A stretch of 64,000 nucleotides of DNA. Origin: Acuticoccus sp965213555. GTDB lineage: Bacteria > Pseudomonadota > Alphaproteobacteria > Rhizobiales > Amorphaceae. The DNA is taken from NCBI RefSeq assembly GCF_965213555.1, contig NZ_OZ243890.1:1798001-1862000 (forward strand), written 5' to 3'. Of the stretch, positions 44,669 to 55,498 are shown one piece after another. The translations under genes were made by a program, and so were the position numbers. The first letter of the stretch is position 1. Each line of letters begins with the position of its first letter. The notes beneath the pieces were generated by a model. It was not told where the DNA came from and did not search any database. It worked only from the letters and a program-made list of their open reading frames with translations.

Positions 44669-45543
44669 GGATCCTGGTGATCGGCCGCAGCGGCCAAGTG
44701 GCTCGCGCCCTCGTCGAGCGTGCCGGGGCGCACGACGTCGTCGCGCTCGGACGTGGGGACGTCGACCTCGCGGATCCCGCGACCCTCCCGCCGGCCCTCG
44801 AGCGCGTTGCGCCCGACGCCGTCATCAACGCCGCGGCCTACACCGCGGTGGACCAGGCGGAGGTGGAGGAGGGGAACGCCCGCGCGCTCAATGCCGACGG
44901 TCCCGCTGCGCTGGCGAGGCTGTGCGCGAAGGAGGGCGTGCCCCTTGTGCACCTGTCCACCGACTACGTGTTCGACGGAACGATGGATCGCCCCTACCGC
45001 GAGGACGACCCGGTCGCGCCTCGCAGCGCCTACGGCCGGACGAAGGCCGATGGGGAGGTCGCCGTGCGCGAAGCTGGCGGACGGTCGCTCGTCGCGCGCA
45101 CTGCCTGGGTCTACTCGCCGTTCGGCAGGAACTTCGTGAAGACGATGCTGCGCGTCGGCGCCGAGCGCGAGGTCCTCACCGTCGTCGACGATCAGCGCGG
45201 CAACCCGACCAGCGCCCTCGACCTCGCCGAGGCGCTCATCGGGTTGTGCGAACACGCCGATACGTGGCCGGTCGGGGGTGAGGTCGTCCACGTCGCGGGG
45301 GCCGGCGAGACGACTTGGCACGGGTTCGCCGAGGCGATCTTCGTCCTGTCGCCCCATCGGCCGCACGTCCGCCCGGTCCCGACGCGCGAGTACCCGACGC
45401 CGGCGGTGCGACCGGCCAACTCACGGCTCGACTGCAGCAAGCTCACCACGCGCTACGGCCTGACGCTACCCACCTGGCAGGCAAGCCTGCCCAGCGTCGT
45501 CGAGCGGCTGCTCCGCAGCGAGGCGTCCAGTCCCAGGATGTGA
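44665..45543 (+). CDS. rfbD: dTDP-4-dehydrorhamnose reductase
   Basis: This 292-residue SDR enzyme makes the last step of dTDP-L-rhamnose synthesis. It has the NAD(P) motif ILVIGRSGQVARAL, YTAVDQAEVEEG, STDYVFDGTMDRPY and the catalytic Y-x3-K (SAYGRTKADGE). RPANSRLDCSKL is the family tail block. The GTG start is coupled to the antiporter gene. No rfbA, rfbB or rfbC is nearby, and IS debris begins about 150 bases downstream, so the rest of the pathway may have been separated from it. Confidence 0.92.
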   Translation: MRILVIGRSGQVARALVERAGAHDVVALGRGDVDLADPATLPPALERVAPDAVINAAAYTAVDQAEVEEGNARALNADGPAALARLCAKEGVPLVHLSTDYVFDGTMDRPYREDDPVAPRSAYGRTKADGEVAVREAGGRSLVARTAWVYSPFGRNFVKTMLRVGAEREVLTVVDDQRGNPTSALDLAEALIGLCEHADTWPVGGEVVHVAGAGETTWHGFAEAIFVLSPHRPHVRPVPTREYPTPAVRPANSRLDCSKLTTRYGLTLPTWQASLPSVVERLLRSEASSPRM

Positions 45544-45699
45544 TGGCTTGGCGGCCTGACGTTGCCCCTTGGGGTGCCCTCGGTCTGAACCGGCCTCCGC
45601 TGGAAGGAGACGGAGAACGAAGAGCCGTTTCAGCAAGGAGCGAATTCTCGCGGTGCCGACGGAGCCTGCGGCGGGGAGCGGCGTGGCCGAGCTGTGGCG

Positions 45700-46055
45700 T
45701 TAGCACGGTCGAGGCCGCCGAACATGCCTTCGATGGCGTCACGGTCGCGATGGAGGACGGGCGAGAGGCAACTCGTCGAGCGGCGACCGACCTTCGGCGG
45801 GGTGTTGGGCCAGGCGCCGCGCGCCTCGACCGTCTGACCGCCCGCTGCGGCGAGGGTGTGGAAGACGCGTTCCACCCGTTCTGCGCAGCCCAGCGGACGA
45901 GCCGATCGTAGAGCGTCCTGCGCGGCCCGTACGGCGTCGGGCGCATCCTTGCGGCGGACTTCAAGACGGGGATGGTCCCGCTGATCACACCCGCCCGTCG
46001 TCGACGCGTGGCTGACCGCCCGTGCCCGTCGGAAGCGGTCGCTCAACGCGCTCGA
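45700..46055 (-). pseudogene. IS5-family transposase remnant
   Basis: Fragments in different frames read SGTIPVLKSAARMRP and GPRRTLYDRLVRWAAQNGW (N-terminal half), then SCLSPVLHRDRDAIEGMFGG (C-terminal DRDAIE block). The middle of the gene is gone and no frame is continuous. The C-terminal block resembles that of the IS5 remnant near 24.9 kb, so they may be related copies. Confidence 0.7.
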
Positions 46056-46089
46056 TCTGAGCCTCGGTCAGCCGGAAGTGTTCTTGATG

Positions 46090-47130
46090 CATGACGCTCT
46101 CCCATCGCAGATCGTCGTCAGATCCGCATCAACGAACCGTGTTTTGAGGCCCAACCCTAAGTCTTCGAGCAAGGCATGCTGAAACGAAGTTAAGCGGCAC
46201 GCCTTGGTCGTGCGCATGATCCGCTCGGTTTGGAGCGTTGGTTCAAGGATGATGTGGTTTGGCAGGCGGGGCTCGATGCCCTCCTGGGCACAGACGGCGA
46301 CGATGACGTGGGCAGCGAAGCCGCATCCGGCCTCCGTGTCGCGCTGGACGAACCGCACGCCTTTGTCGGTCAGAACCGTGTCGATCCCGTAGGATACGGC
46401 TGGGCAAAGCCTTGAGGAAGCCGGCGGCGACGGGCTTGGCCGCCTTCCGGCCGATCGTGGCCAAGACCAAGCAAGGAGGTCCGATCCACGGCCACGAACA
46501 GAATAGGTTCTGCCGCCTTCGTGGCGCAACGCGGCGATGCCGATGTGGGGGCATAGCCGACCTCGCCGACCTTGCGCCGAGGCGTCTCGCGGTCCGATTT
46601 GGGCGGGCGGCAGATCCCGTGACGCGGCGGGCGACAATGCAGCAACACTCGCGTCAGGTGAGGGATGACGTCCTTCAACGCGATGGGGATCATCGATGGC
46701 AAGCGGGCTTGCACCCACGACGCGACGAAGGCGGCCTCTTCGAGTGCGGCGGGGATGGGCCTCCCGCCCTTCGTTCAGCCCCATCGGCTGGTCCTCGACG
46801 CGCGTCCGGGAGCGCCACGTTCCGACCGTCTTCTCATGGGTCCCGAACCGCCTCGCGAGTTCGGCGGCGACGCCCGCAATCCGTCGCTCCGTCGAGCGGC
46901 GTCCCGGTGCTCCCGGGTAGAGGTCGACCCCTAGGATCTCCCACTGCGACGGCGACAACGATCGACCCTCACACGGCGCGACCTTGCACCTTGGCAAGGG
47001 AAAGCTCCGCGACAAAGCTTGTCCCCCAAGGGGCAAAGACAAAGCTTGTCCCCAAGGGGCAAAAAAGAGGGCCGCTCGAGGCGGCCCGCAAAGTCGTCGA
47101 AGTTGAGCCACGCCCGGACGGGGGACGACC
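46090..47130 (-). pseudogene. IS481-family transposase remnant
   Basis: A helix-turn-helix (VAAELARRFGTHEKTVGTW) lies near 46870. The catalytic core appears in shifting frames: HIGIAALRHEGGRTY, LFVAVDRTSLLGL, IDTVLTDKGVRFVQRD and AHVIVAVCAQEGIEPRL. The first two Asp residues of the DDE triad (IGIA region, VLTDKG) can be placed. The terminal part is scrambled (PNHIILEPTLQTERIMRTTK). Several frameshifts make it inactive. Confidence 0.75.
47012..47063. repeat. Two tandem copies of a 26-27-base palindromic repeat
   Basis: ACAAAGCTTGTCCC, then CCAAGGGGCAAAG, occurs twice in a row (47012-47037 and about 47039-47063). Each copy has CCCC-AAGGGG self-complementarity, and the second runs into AAAAAA. 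It could be an IS end, a small terminator pair or a dispersed repeat. Confidence 0.6.
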
Positions 47131-47311
47131 GAGGATGACAGGCGTATAAGAACACGCTGCCACATTTGGTTCCAGCGGCGACCGAACTTTTTTCGTCGGC
47201 GGTTCACAATTGTGGCGAGCGTGCGTCGGGCAGCTCCCCTGGAGCCGGCCGATGCCCATCCGCCGACGAACGGCCATTCGGCAACGAAGGAAGCACTCTA
47301 TAGAACGGGAG

Positions 47312-47386
47312 TGGAGCGGGCGATGGGGATCGAACCCACGACATCAAGCTTGGGAAGCTTGCGTTCTACCACTGAACTACGCCCGC
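47312..47386 (-). tRNA. tRNA-Gly (CCC anticodon)
   Basis: The 75-base cloverleaf has CCA encoded. The acceptor stem is GCGGGCG/CGCCCGC, the D-arm GTTC-AGTGGTA-GAAC, the anticodon stem CAAGC/GCTTG with loop TTCCCAA, and the T-loop TTCGATC. It reads GGG codons. IS remnants lie immediately on its 3' side. Confidence 0.95.
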
Positions 47387-47556
47387 CAAGGTGTGGCCGT
47401 CGGACCCCAACCGTCGCGTTCTGCAGAGTAACACATAGCGTCGACCGTTGCGCAAGTGCGCGGACATCAGCCGGCCGTCGGAGCGACTTGACCCGAAGCG
47501 ACGGGTCGTCAAACCAAGCGGCGCGGTCCGGCGAGCGGGCCGGTGAGGAGGGCCCG

Positions 47557-48444
47557 TTGCTCGAAGAGCCGCGCACGATCGTGCTCTCGCCCACGCCGGA
47601 CGAGGCACGCACGACGCCAAGGAAGGACCCCTTGGACGAGCTGCGTTCAGCCCTACAGTCACGCGCCTGGGAGGCGTTCATCGTCGGCCTCATCATCGTC
47701 AACGCGGCGATCCTCGGCCTGATGACGTCCTCGGCGGTGATGGCGCGGGCTGGGACGCTGCTCGCCTTCGTCGACGGCGCGATCTTGATCGTGTTCGTCA
47801 TGGAGATCGCCCTGCGCATCGTGGCGTTCCGCCGGCGGTTCTTCACCGATCCGTGGAGCCTGTTCGACTTCTTCGTCGTCGCCATCGCGCTGGTCCCGGC
47901 GAACGCTGAGTTCTCCGTCCTGCGCGCGTTGCGCATCCTACGCGTCCTGCGCCTCATCTCCGTTGTACCGACGCTGCGCCGCGTGGTCGGCGGCCTCATC
48001 GCGGCGCTGCCCGGCATGGGATCCGTCATCTTGTTGATGGTCATCATCTTCTACGTCTTCTCGGTGATGGCCACATCGCTCTACGGTGAGACGTTTCCGG
48101 AATGGTTCGGCTCGGTGGGCGCCTCCGCGTACTCGCTGTTCCAGATCATGACCTTGGAGTCGTGGTCGATGGGGATCGTTCGCCCGGTGATGGCGCTCCA
48201 CCCGACGGCGTGGCTGTTCTTCGTCCCGTTCATCATGGTGACCACGTTTGCCGTGTTGAACCTGTTCATCGGCATCATCGTGTCGGGCATGCAGCAGGAC
48301 GTCGAGGAGGAGGCGGCGGCGAGCCGCGAGGCGCTGAAGGAGGAGCAGACCTCGATGGCCCACGACCTCAAGGCGCTGCGGGCAGAGGTGCGGCAGCTCA
48401 CCGCGGCAGTGCGCACGCTGTCCGACCCGCGCCGGGCAAGCTGA
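47557..48444 (+). CDS. Bacterial voltage-gated sodium channel (NaChBac/BacNav type)
   Basis: This 295-residue single-domain six-helix channel has S1 near FIVGLIIVNAAILGLM and the S4 voltage sensor with Arg every third residue (LRALRILRVLRLI). The pore has the selectivity filter TLESWSM, the sodium-selective type of NavAb. S6 is LNLFIGIIVSGM, followed by a cytoplasmic coiled coil (ALKEEQTSMAHDLKALRAEV) that would hold the tetramer. No ATG precedes S1. TTG at 47557 has GAGGAGGG just upstream; GTG at 47581 is an alternative. The gene is followed one base later by a hydrolase gene. Confidence 0.9.
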   Translation: MLEEPRTIVLSPTPDEARTTPRKDPLDELRSALQSRAWEAFIVGLIIVNAAILGLMTSSAVMARAGTLLAFVDGAILIVFVMEIALRIVAFRRRFFTDPWSLFDFFVVAIALVPANAEFSVLRALRILRVLRLISVVPTLRRVVGGLIAALPGMGSVILLMVIIFYVFSVMATSLYGETFPEWFGSVGASAYSLFQIMTLESWSMGIVRPVMALHPTAWLFFVPFIMVTTFAVLNLFIGIIVSGMQQDVEEEAAASREALKEEQTSMAHDLKALRAEVRQLTAAVRTLSDPRRAS

Positions 48445-48445
48445 G

Positions 48446-49228
48446 GTGGAGGGTCGGCCCGACGACCCGTCGCCGCAGGTGATCTTCCTGCATGCTGCGA
48501 CGCGGGACCGATCCGACTTCGACGCGCTTCGTGCGCTCCTGCCCCTACCGTCGGCGGCCCTCGACCTTCCTGGGCACGGCGCAGCACCGCGATACACCGC
48601 CTACGACATTCCCGGGATGGCCGCGGCGCTGGACCTTGCGGACGGCGCCGTGGTCTTCGCCCATTCTTTGGGTGGGTGTGTGGCGCTGCAGTGTGCGTCG
48701 CTCCGCCCCGGCCGCCTCGCCGGCCTCGTGCTGGAGGAGGCGCCGCTGTTCTCCATCCTGCCGCCACGCGCCACGCAGGGGCGATATCAACGCGGTTTCC
48801 AAAAGCTGCGCGCGCTGTTGGAGGGCGAGGCGTCGTCGTACACGCCGTCCGACTGGGAGCGCACGGTGGCCTCGTGGAGTTCCGGGCACGGCGGGGTGAG
48901 CCTCCTCGAGGCGCTGGGTCCCGACGCTGTGCGGCGCCGCGCCGGCCAGCTCGCGGCGCTGGACCCGCGCGTGCTGGACGGGCTGATCGACGCCACGATG
49001 GGACGCGGCTTCGACCCCGCGTCGGCGATCCGCCGTGCAGGGTGCCCGACCACCCTCATCGCAGGCGAGGCGGCGCAGGGCAGCGTGCTGTCGGAGGAGG
49101 ACCTTTCTCGCCTGAAGGCACTCGGGGTGCGCATCGTTAGGGTCGACGGGGGTCACTTCATCCACGAGGTTCGGCCCGAACCATGCCTCGCCGCCCTTTG
49201 CGACCCAAGATCGGTCAGTCCCATCTGA
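48446..49228 (+). CDS. Alpha/beta hydrolase
   Basis: This 260-residue protein shows the fold's landmarks: VIFLHAATRDRSDF (oxyanion region), ALDLPGHGAAP, the nucleophile elbow FAHSLGGCVAL (A-x-S-x-G rather than G-x-S-x-G), PTTLIAGEAAQGSVL with the acidic residue region, and the C-terminal His in DGGHFIHEVRPE. The substrate is not evident. The GTG start lies one base after the channel stop, so the two are co-transcribed. Confidence 0.85.
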   Translation: MEGRPDDPSPQVIFLHAATRDRSDFDALRALLPLPSAALDLPGHGAAPRYTAYDIPGMAAALDLADGAVVFAHSLGGCVALQCASLRPGRLAGLVLEEAPLFSILPPRATQGRYQRGFQKLRALLEGEASSYTPSDWERTVASWSSGHGGVSLLEALGPDAVRRRAGQLAALDPRVLDGLIDATMGRGFDPASAIRRAGCPTTLIAGEAAQGSVLSEEDLSRLKALGVRIVRVDGGHFIHEVRPEPCLAALCDPRSVSPI

Positions 49229-49787
49229 TCCGACGCCGAAACAACAGCGTCGGCAAGCGCCGCTGGGTATGGTCCGATGACGCCATGGTGTGCGATCGCC
49301 CGGACCATCGGGATGCGCGCATGCACGGCGGTGCCGGCCTCCGCGGCGTCCCAGCCGGCGGGGAAGCAAGGCGCCGGCCCACCGCGCAGCAGTGCGTCGA
49401 GGCGTGGGTGCCGGCATGCTGCTGCGTCACACGGCTGGGGCGAACGGCCCTAGCGGACGCCGCGCTGCCGTCGAGCGGAGCGCTGCCTTGGTCCCGTCCC
49501 GGAACAACGGCGGGTGCCTGCAAGGTCGTACCGCACTGGCCGGCTGGGACGCTCCGACGGGCAGAGGCGCCGTCGGACGTCGGCGCCGCACCGCGACGGT
49601 TGGCGGACCGAAAGCCGCGCGGCGGGGGACAGGTCCGAGGGACCGCCAGCTGGGCGCATCCCCCCGTGGCGGACGGTGAGCCGGCGTTGCTCTTCCCAAA
49701 CCGCTATGCTATCGGCCGCGCGACGACGGCGGACCCCGTGGCCCGCGACGACGATCCCCCCCCGCCCGCTGAGCCGAAGAGCGAGCC
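49229..49787. other. Region upstream of the ATP synthase operon
   Basis: These 559 bases carry no gene I can support. A weak promoter-like pair (TTGCTC at 49687 and CTATCG at 49709, 16 bases apart) lies about 75 bases before atpH. The rest is GC-rich without obvious hairpins or repeats. Confidence 0.35.
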
Positions 49788-50342
49788 TTGACAGATCCCC
49801 ACACGTCCGGCGTTGCGCAGCGCTACGCGTCCGCGCTTTTCGAGCTTGCCCGCGAGCGGGACGCGCTCGAGGAGACCGAGCGGGACGCAGCGCTCGTGCG
49901 CCGGATGATCGCCGAGAGCGAGGACCTGCGCCGTCTTGTGAAGAGCCCTGTGTTCTCGGCGGACGATCAGGTGCGGGCGCTGGGCGCGGTGCTAGCCTCC
50001 CACGACGTTGCGGGTCTCGTGGCCAACTTCGCGCGCCTCGTCGCCAGCAACCGTCGGCTGTTCGCGTTGCCGGACATGCTCGACGCCTTCGCCACGCTGA
50101 TGGCCCGCCATCGCGGCGAGACGCTCGCTGTCGTGACGAGCGCCGAGCCGTTGTCGGACGCCCAGCGGACCGCCCTTGAGGAGGCGCTGGCGCAGAAGGC
50201 CGGCGGGACGGTGCAGCTTCAGACCTCCGTCGACCCGTCGTTGATCGGGGGCCTCGTGGTGCGCCTCGGCAGCCAGATGATCGACACCTCCGTGCGCACG
50301 CGCCTTCAGGGGCTGCGCCTTGCCATGAAGGAAGCCGCGTAA
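49788..50342 (+). CDS. atpH: ATP synthase F1 subunit delta
   Basis: This 184-residue stalk protein links F1 to the b subunits. VAQRYASALFELARERDALE at the N-terminus and the C-terminal VDPSLIGGLVVRLGSQMIDTS block are diagnostic. No ATG is available; the TTG at 49788 gives the normal start. It is first in atpHAGDC, with 1 base before atpA. The F0 genes are not here, as is usual in alphaproteobacteria. Confidence 0.96.
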   Translation: MTDPHTSGVAQRYASALFELARERDALEETERDAALVRRMIAESEDLRRLVKSPVFSADDQVRALGAVLASHDVAGLVANFARLVASNRRLFALPDMLDAFATLMARHRGETLAVVTSAEPLSDAQRTALEEALAQKAGGTVQLQTSVDPSLIGGLVVRLGSQMIDTSVRTRLQGLRLAMKEAA

Positions 50343-50343
50343 C

Positions 50344-51900
<1,557 letters not shown>

Positions 51901-51936
51901 GGCGCGCGCCGGACCACCGTGACGCGAGGCTGACCG

Positions 51937-52827
51937 ATGCCCTCCCTTAAGGACCTGCGCGTACGCATCGCCTCGGTGAAGGCGACGCAGAAGATCACGA
52001 AGGCGATGCAGCTCGTCGCCGCTGCCAAGCTGCGGCGGGCGCAGGAGGCGGCGGTGGCGGCGCGCCCATACGCCGAGCGGATGGCTGCGGTGCTCGCCAA
52101 CCTCGCCGCGATGACCCAGGGCGACCCTGAGGCGCCGCTCCTGATGACCGGGACGGGGCGCGACGAGCGTCACCTCTTCGTGGTGTGCACCGCGGACCGT
52201 GGCCTCGCGGGCGCGTTCAACTCCTCCATCGTGCGCCACGCGCTGTCGGAGGCGCGACGGCTCGGCGCTGCGGGCAAGGACGTGCGGTACCTGTGCGTGG
52301 GTCGCAAGGGCTTCGACATCCTGCGGCGCGGCCTGCGCGACAGGATCGTCGACGTCATCGACTTCAAGTCCGTCCGCAGGATCGGCTTCGGCGAGGCGCA
52401 GTTGGTCGCCGACCGGGTCGTTGCCATGTTCGAGGCCGGCGAATTCGACGTCGCGACCGTGTTTTACGCCGAGTTTCGCTCGGTGATCAGCCAGAAGCCC
52501 ACCGGGCTCCAGCTCATCCCCGCCGCCCCGTCGGGTGGGGGCGAGGAGGCCGAGCTGAAGGTGGAGGGCGGCGGCGTCTACGAGTACGAGCCGGACGCGG
52601 CCCAGATCCTCGAGGCGCTCGTGCCGCGCAACATCCGCGTGCAGATCTTCCGCGCGCTCCTCGAGAACGCGGCGTCCGAGCAAGGGGCGCGCATGACGGC
52701 GATGGACAACGCAACGCGCAACGCCGGCGAGATGATCGACCGTCTGACGCTGGAGTTCAACCGCACGCGGCAAGCCCAGATCACGACCGAGCTTATAGAG
52801 ATCATCTCCGGCGCCGAGTCGCTGTAG
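51937..52827 (+). CDS. atpG: ATP synthase F1 subunit gamma
   Basis: This 296-residue central rotor shaft has the N-terminal helix LRVRIASVKATQKITKAMQL and the C-terminal helix ENAASEQGARMTAMDNAT with NRTRQAQITTELIEI. Full length. Confidence 0.97.
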   Translation: MPSLKDLRVRIASVKATQKITKAMQLVAAAKLRRAQEAAVAARPYAERMAAVLANLAAMTQGDPEAPLLMTGTGRDERHLFVVCTADRGLAGAFNSSIVRHALSEARRLGAAGKDVRYLCVGRKGFDILRRGLRDRIVDVIDFKSVRRIGFGEAQLVADRVVAMFEAGEFDVATVFYAEFRSVISQKPTGLQLIPAAPSGGGEEAELKVEGGGVYEYEPDAAQILEALVPRNIRVQIFRALLENAASEQGARMTAMDNATRNAGEMIDRLTLEFNRTRQAQITTELIEIISGAESL

Positions 52828-53158
52828 CCCGCGGCCGTGCAGCAGCGCCGTTCCGGCTGCCGACGCTGCGGGGTCGCCCGGCGGGCTCAGCACTTTCCGG
52901 ACCGTGGCGACGCACTAAAGCGAGCGCTCGACAACAACGGCGTCTCGACGTCCCCATGGCCTGCGTCGAACGACGTCGAAGCCGACGCACGGACGCCGTT
53001 GAGGGCGCGGCGGTCGACCGTTTCACGATGGACCACGCGAACGCGGCCGTTGCCGACGGATCGAAGGTGCGCTGGCTCGCACCGTCGCAGGTCTGACCGC
53101 TGGACAAGGCTGCAACTCCCGCTAAGACAGCCGCGACGCATCGCGAAGGCAGGGCCAC
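52828..53158. other. Unusually wide gap inside the ATP synthase operon
   Basis: These 331 bases lie between atpG and atpD, where alphaproteobacteria usually have a few tens of bases. Open frames across it lack family character or ribosome sites. It could hold an internal promoter or a decayed insertion; I see no IS motif. Confidence 0.4.
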
Positions 53159-54577
53159 ATGGCACAAGCTACCGGAGAAGTCACACAGGTCATGGGCGCG
53201 GTGGTGGACGTGAAGTTCACCGAGCATTTGCCCGCGATCCTCAACTCACTGCACACCGACAACAATGGCCAGCGCCTCGTGCTGGAGGTGGCGCAGCACC
53301 TCGGCGAGAACACGGTGCGAACCATCGCCATGGACGCCACCGAAGGTCTCGCGCGCGGGACGGCGGTCACCGACACCGGCACGCCCATCGAGATGCCGGT
53401 CGGCGCCGGCACGCTGGGGCGCATCATGAACGTGATCGGCGAGCCCATCGACGAGGCCGGACCCGTCCCGCACACCGAGACGCGGCCGATTCACGCGCCG
53501 GCCCCGTCCTACACCGACCAGTCCACCGAATCGCAGATCCTCGTCACCGGCATCAAGGTCGTCGACCTCCTGGCGCCCTACGCGCGCGGCGGCAAGATCG
53601 GGCTGTTCGGCGGCGCGGGCGTCGGCAAGACGGTGCTCATCCAGGAGCTCATCAACAACGTCGCCAAGGCGCACGGTGGCTACTCGGTGTTCGCCGGCGT
53701 CGGCGAGCGCACGCGCGAGGGCAACGACCTCTACCACGAGATGATCGAGTCCGGCGTCAACAAGAAGGGCGGCGGCGAGGGCTCCAAGTGCGCGCTGGTC
53801 TACGGCCAGATGAACGAGCCGCCCGGCGCGCGGGCGAGGGTCGGCCTGTCCGGCCTCACCATCGCCGAGGAGTTCCGCGACCAGGGGCAGGACGTCCTGT
53901 TCTTCGTCGACAACATCTTCCGCTTCACCCAGGCGGGCTCGGAGGTGTCGGCGCTGCTCGGTCGCATCCCGTCGGCGGTGGGCTACCAGCCGACGCTCGC
54001 CACCGACATGGGGGCGCTCCAGGAGCGCATCACCACGACCCAGAAGGGCTCGATCACGTCGGTGCAGGCGATCTACGTGCCCGCCGACGACTTGACGGAC
54101 CCGGCGCCCGCCACCTCCTTTGCCCACCTCGACGCGACGACGGTGCTCAACCGCTCCATCGCCGAGCGCGGCATCTACCCGGCGGTCGATCCACTCGACT
54201 CCACCTCGCGGATGCTGAACGCCCAGACGTTGGGCGAAGAGCATTACAGGGTCGCGCGTCGCGTCCAAGAGGTGCTGCAGCGCTACAAGAGCCTGCAGGA
54301 CATCATCGCGATCCTTGGGATGGACGAGCTGTCGGAGGAGGATAAGCTTTCGGTGGCCCGTGCCCGCAAGATCGAGCGGTTCCTGTCCCAGCCCTTCCAT
54401 GTGGCGGAGGTGTTCACCGGCAAGCCGGGCGTGTTCGTGGACCTCGCCGACACGATCAAGGGCTTCCGAGGCTTGGTGAACGGCGACTACGACGACCTGC
54501 CGGAGCAGTCGTTCTACATGGTCGGCACAATCGAGGAGGCCGTCGAGAAGGCCCAGGAGCTCGCTGAGGCGGCGTAG
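53159..54577 (+). CDS. atpD: ATP synthase F1 subunit beta
   Basis: This 472-residue catalytic subunit has Walker A GGAGVGKT, the catalytic Glu in VGERTREGND, the DELSEED-type sequence DELSEEDKLS and the signature PAVDPLDSTSR. Full length. Confidence 0.98.
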   Translation: MAQATGEVTQVMGAVVDVKFTEHLPAILNSLHTDNNGQRLVLEVAQHLGENTVRTIAMDATEGLARGTAVTDTGTPIEMPVGAGTLGRIMNVIGEPIDEAGPVPHTETRPIHAPAPSYTDQSTESQILVTGIKVVDLLAPYARGGKIGLFGGAGVGKTVLIQELINNVAKAHGGYSVFAGVGERTREGNDLYHEMIESGVNKKGGGEGSKCALVYGQMNEPPGARARVGLSGLTIAEEFRDQGQDVLFFVDNIFRFTQAGSEVSALLGRIPSAVGYQPTLATDMGALQERITTTQKGSITSVQAIYVPADDLTDPAPATSFAHLDATTVLNRSIAERGIYPAVDPLDSTSRMLNAQTLGEEHYRVARRVQEVLQRYKSLQDIIAILGMDELSEEDKLSVARARKIERFLSQPFHVAEVFTGKPGVFVDLADTIKGFRGLVNGDYDDLPEQSFYMVGTIEEAVEKAQELAEAA

Positions 54578-54643
54578 GCGGCGCCCATCAACGACGCGGC
54601 CGCCGCACCAAGCGGCCGCAGCACGCCGAGAGGTTCGACCCCC

Positions 54644-55036
54644 ATGCCCTTCCCCTTCGAGATCGTCTCGCCCGAACGGCTCTTGTTCTCCGGTGACGTG
54701 GAGGCCGTCCGGCTTCCCGGTGCGGAGGGCGAGTTCCAGGTCATGGCCGACCACGCCCCGCTCCTCGCGCTGCTCGGTCCTGGCATCATGGAGGTGACCG
54801 GCGGCGGGACGTCCGGTGATCGCCTGTTCATCGACGGAGGGTTCTGCGACATGAACGGCCGCTCCTGCACCGTGTTGGCGGAGGCCGCGACCAGGGTGCA
54901 GGACCTGTCGGGCACCGCGATGGACGCCCTCATCAGCGAGGCAGAGGAGGAGGTGTCGCAGCTCGAGAGTCCGTCCGACCGTGACGACGCGAACCGCCGG
55001 TTGGCGAGGCTGCGCGCGGTGCGATCTACCCTTTGA
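54644..55036 (+). CDS. atpC: ATP synthase F1 subunit epsilon
   Basis: This 130-residue protein shows the N-terminal beta-sandwich (FEIVSPERLLFSGDVEAVRLP, GEFQVMADHAPLLA) and the regulatory C-terminal helices. It is the last gene of the operon. Confidence 0.95.
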   Translation: MPFPFEIVSPERLLFSGDVEAVRLPGAEGEFQVMADHAPLLALLGPGIMEVTGGGTSGDRLFIDGGFCDMNGRSCTVLAEAATRVQDLSGTAMDALISEAEEEVSQLESPSDRDDANRRLARLRAVRSTL

Positions 55037-55108
55037 TGCCTATCGCTATCCTCGCTCGATCGACTTCGGCTCCCGTTCATCTTCGAATGGTAGTGGTTTG
55101 AGCGCTGA

Positions 55109-55133
55109 GGAACTTCGTCCTTGGCAGACCGTT
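55109..55133 (+). promoter_or_regulatory. Probable EcfG-type general stress promoter
   Basis: GGAAC, 16 bases, CGTT matches the consensus of the alphaproteobacterial general stress sigma factor EcfG exactly. It ends 28 bases before the start codon of the small secreted protein. Confidence 0.65.
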
Positions 55134-55161
55134 GACGAACAAGAGTTGAAGGAGGACATTG

Positions 55162-55473
55162 ATGTTCCGTAACATCATCGCAGCCGCAGCGGTATCGCTC
55201 TTCGCGACCACGGCGCTGGCGCAGAACACCATCGACACGGGTGCAACGATCGATGCGAACCAGCCCGATACTGAGCGCCTGCGCGCGGCCGGGGACTACG
55301 ATGCGCGCTTCGCCGACTACGATGCGCGCTTCGTCGACTACGACGAGCGGCTGCGTCGCATGGAGCAGCGTCTGAACGATGCGCAGGCGATCGACCGCTC
55401 TGGGACGGGTCCGGGCTCGACGCTGGATGCCAACACCCCGGACGGGGACCGCGTGGGCGTGCAGGCCAACTGA
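55162..55473 (+). CDS. Small secreted protein, function unknown
   Basis: The reading frame has 103 codons. A signal peptide (FRNIIAAAAVSLFATTALAQ, cleavage after ALA-Q) is followed by about 80 hydrophilic residues with an internal repeat (DYDARFADYDARFVDYDERL), then Gly/Asp/Asn-rich ends. AAGGAGGA stands before the ATG. The EcfG-type promoter upstream suggests stress induction, and the terminator just downstream makes it a one-gene unit. No family is recognised. Confidence 0.78.
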   Translation: MFRNIIAAAAVSLFATTALAQNTIDTGATIDANQPDTERLRAAGDYDARFADYDARFVDYDERLRRMEQRLNDAQAIDRSGTGPGSTLDANTPDGDRVGVQAN

Positions 55474-55498
55474 GCGCCGACGCACTGGATCGACGACG

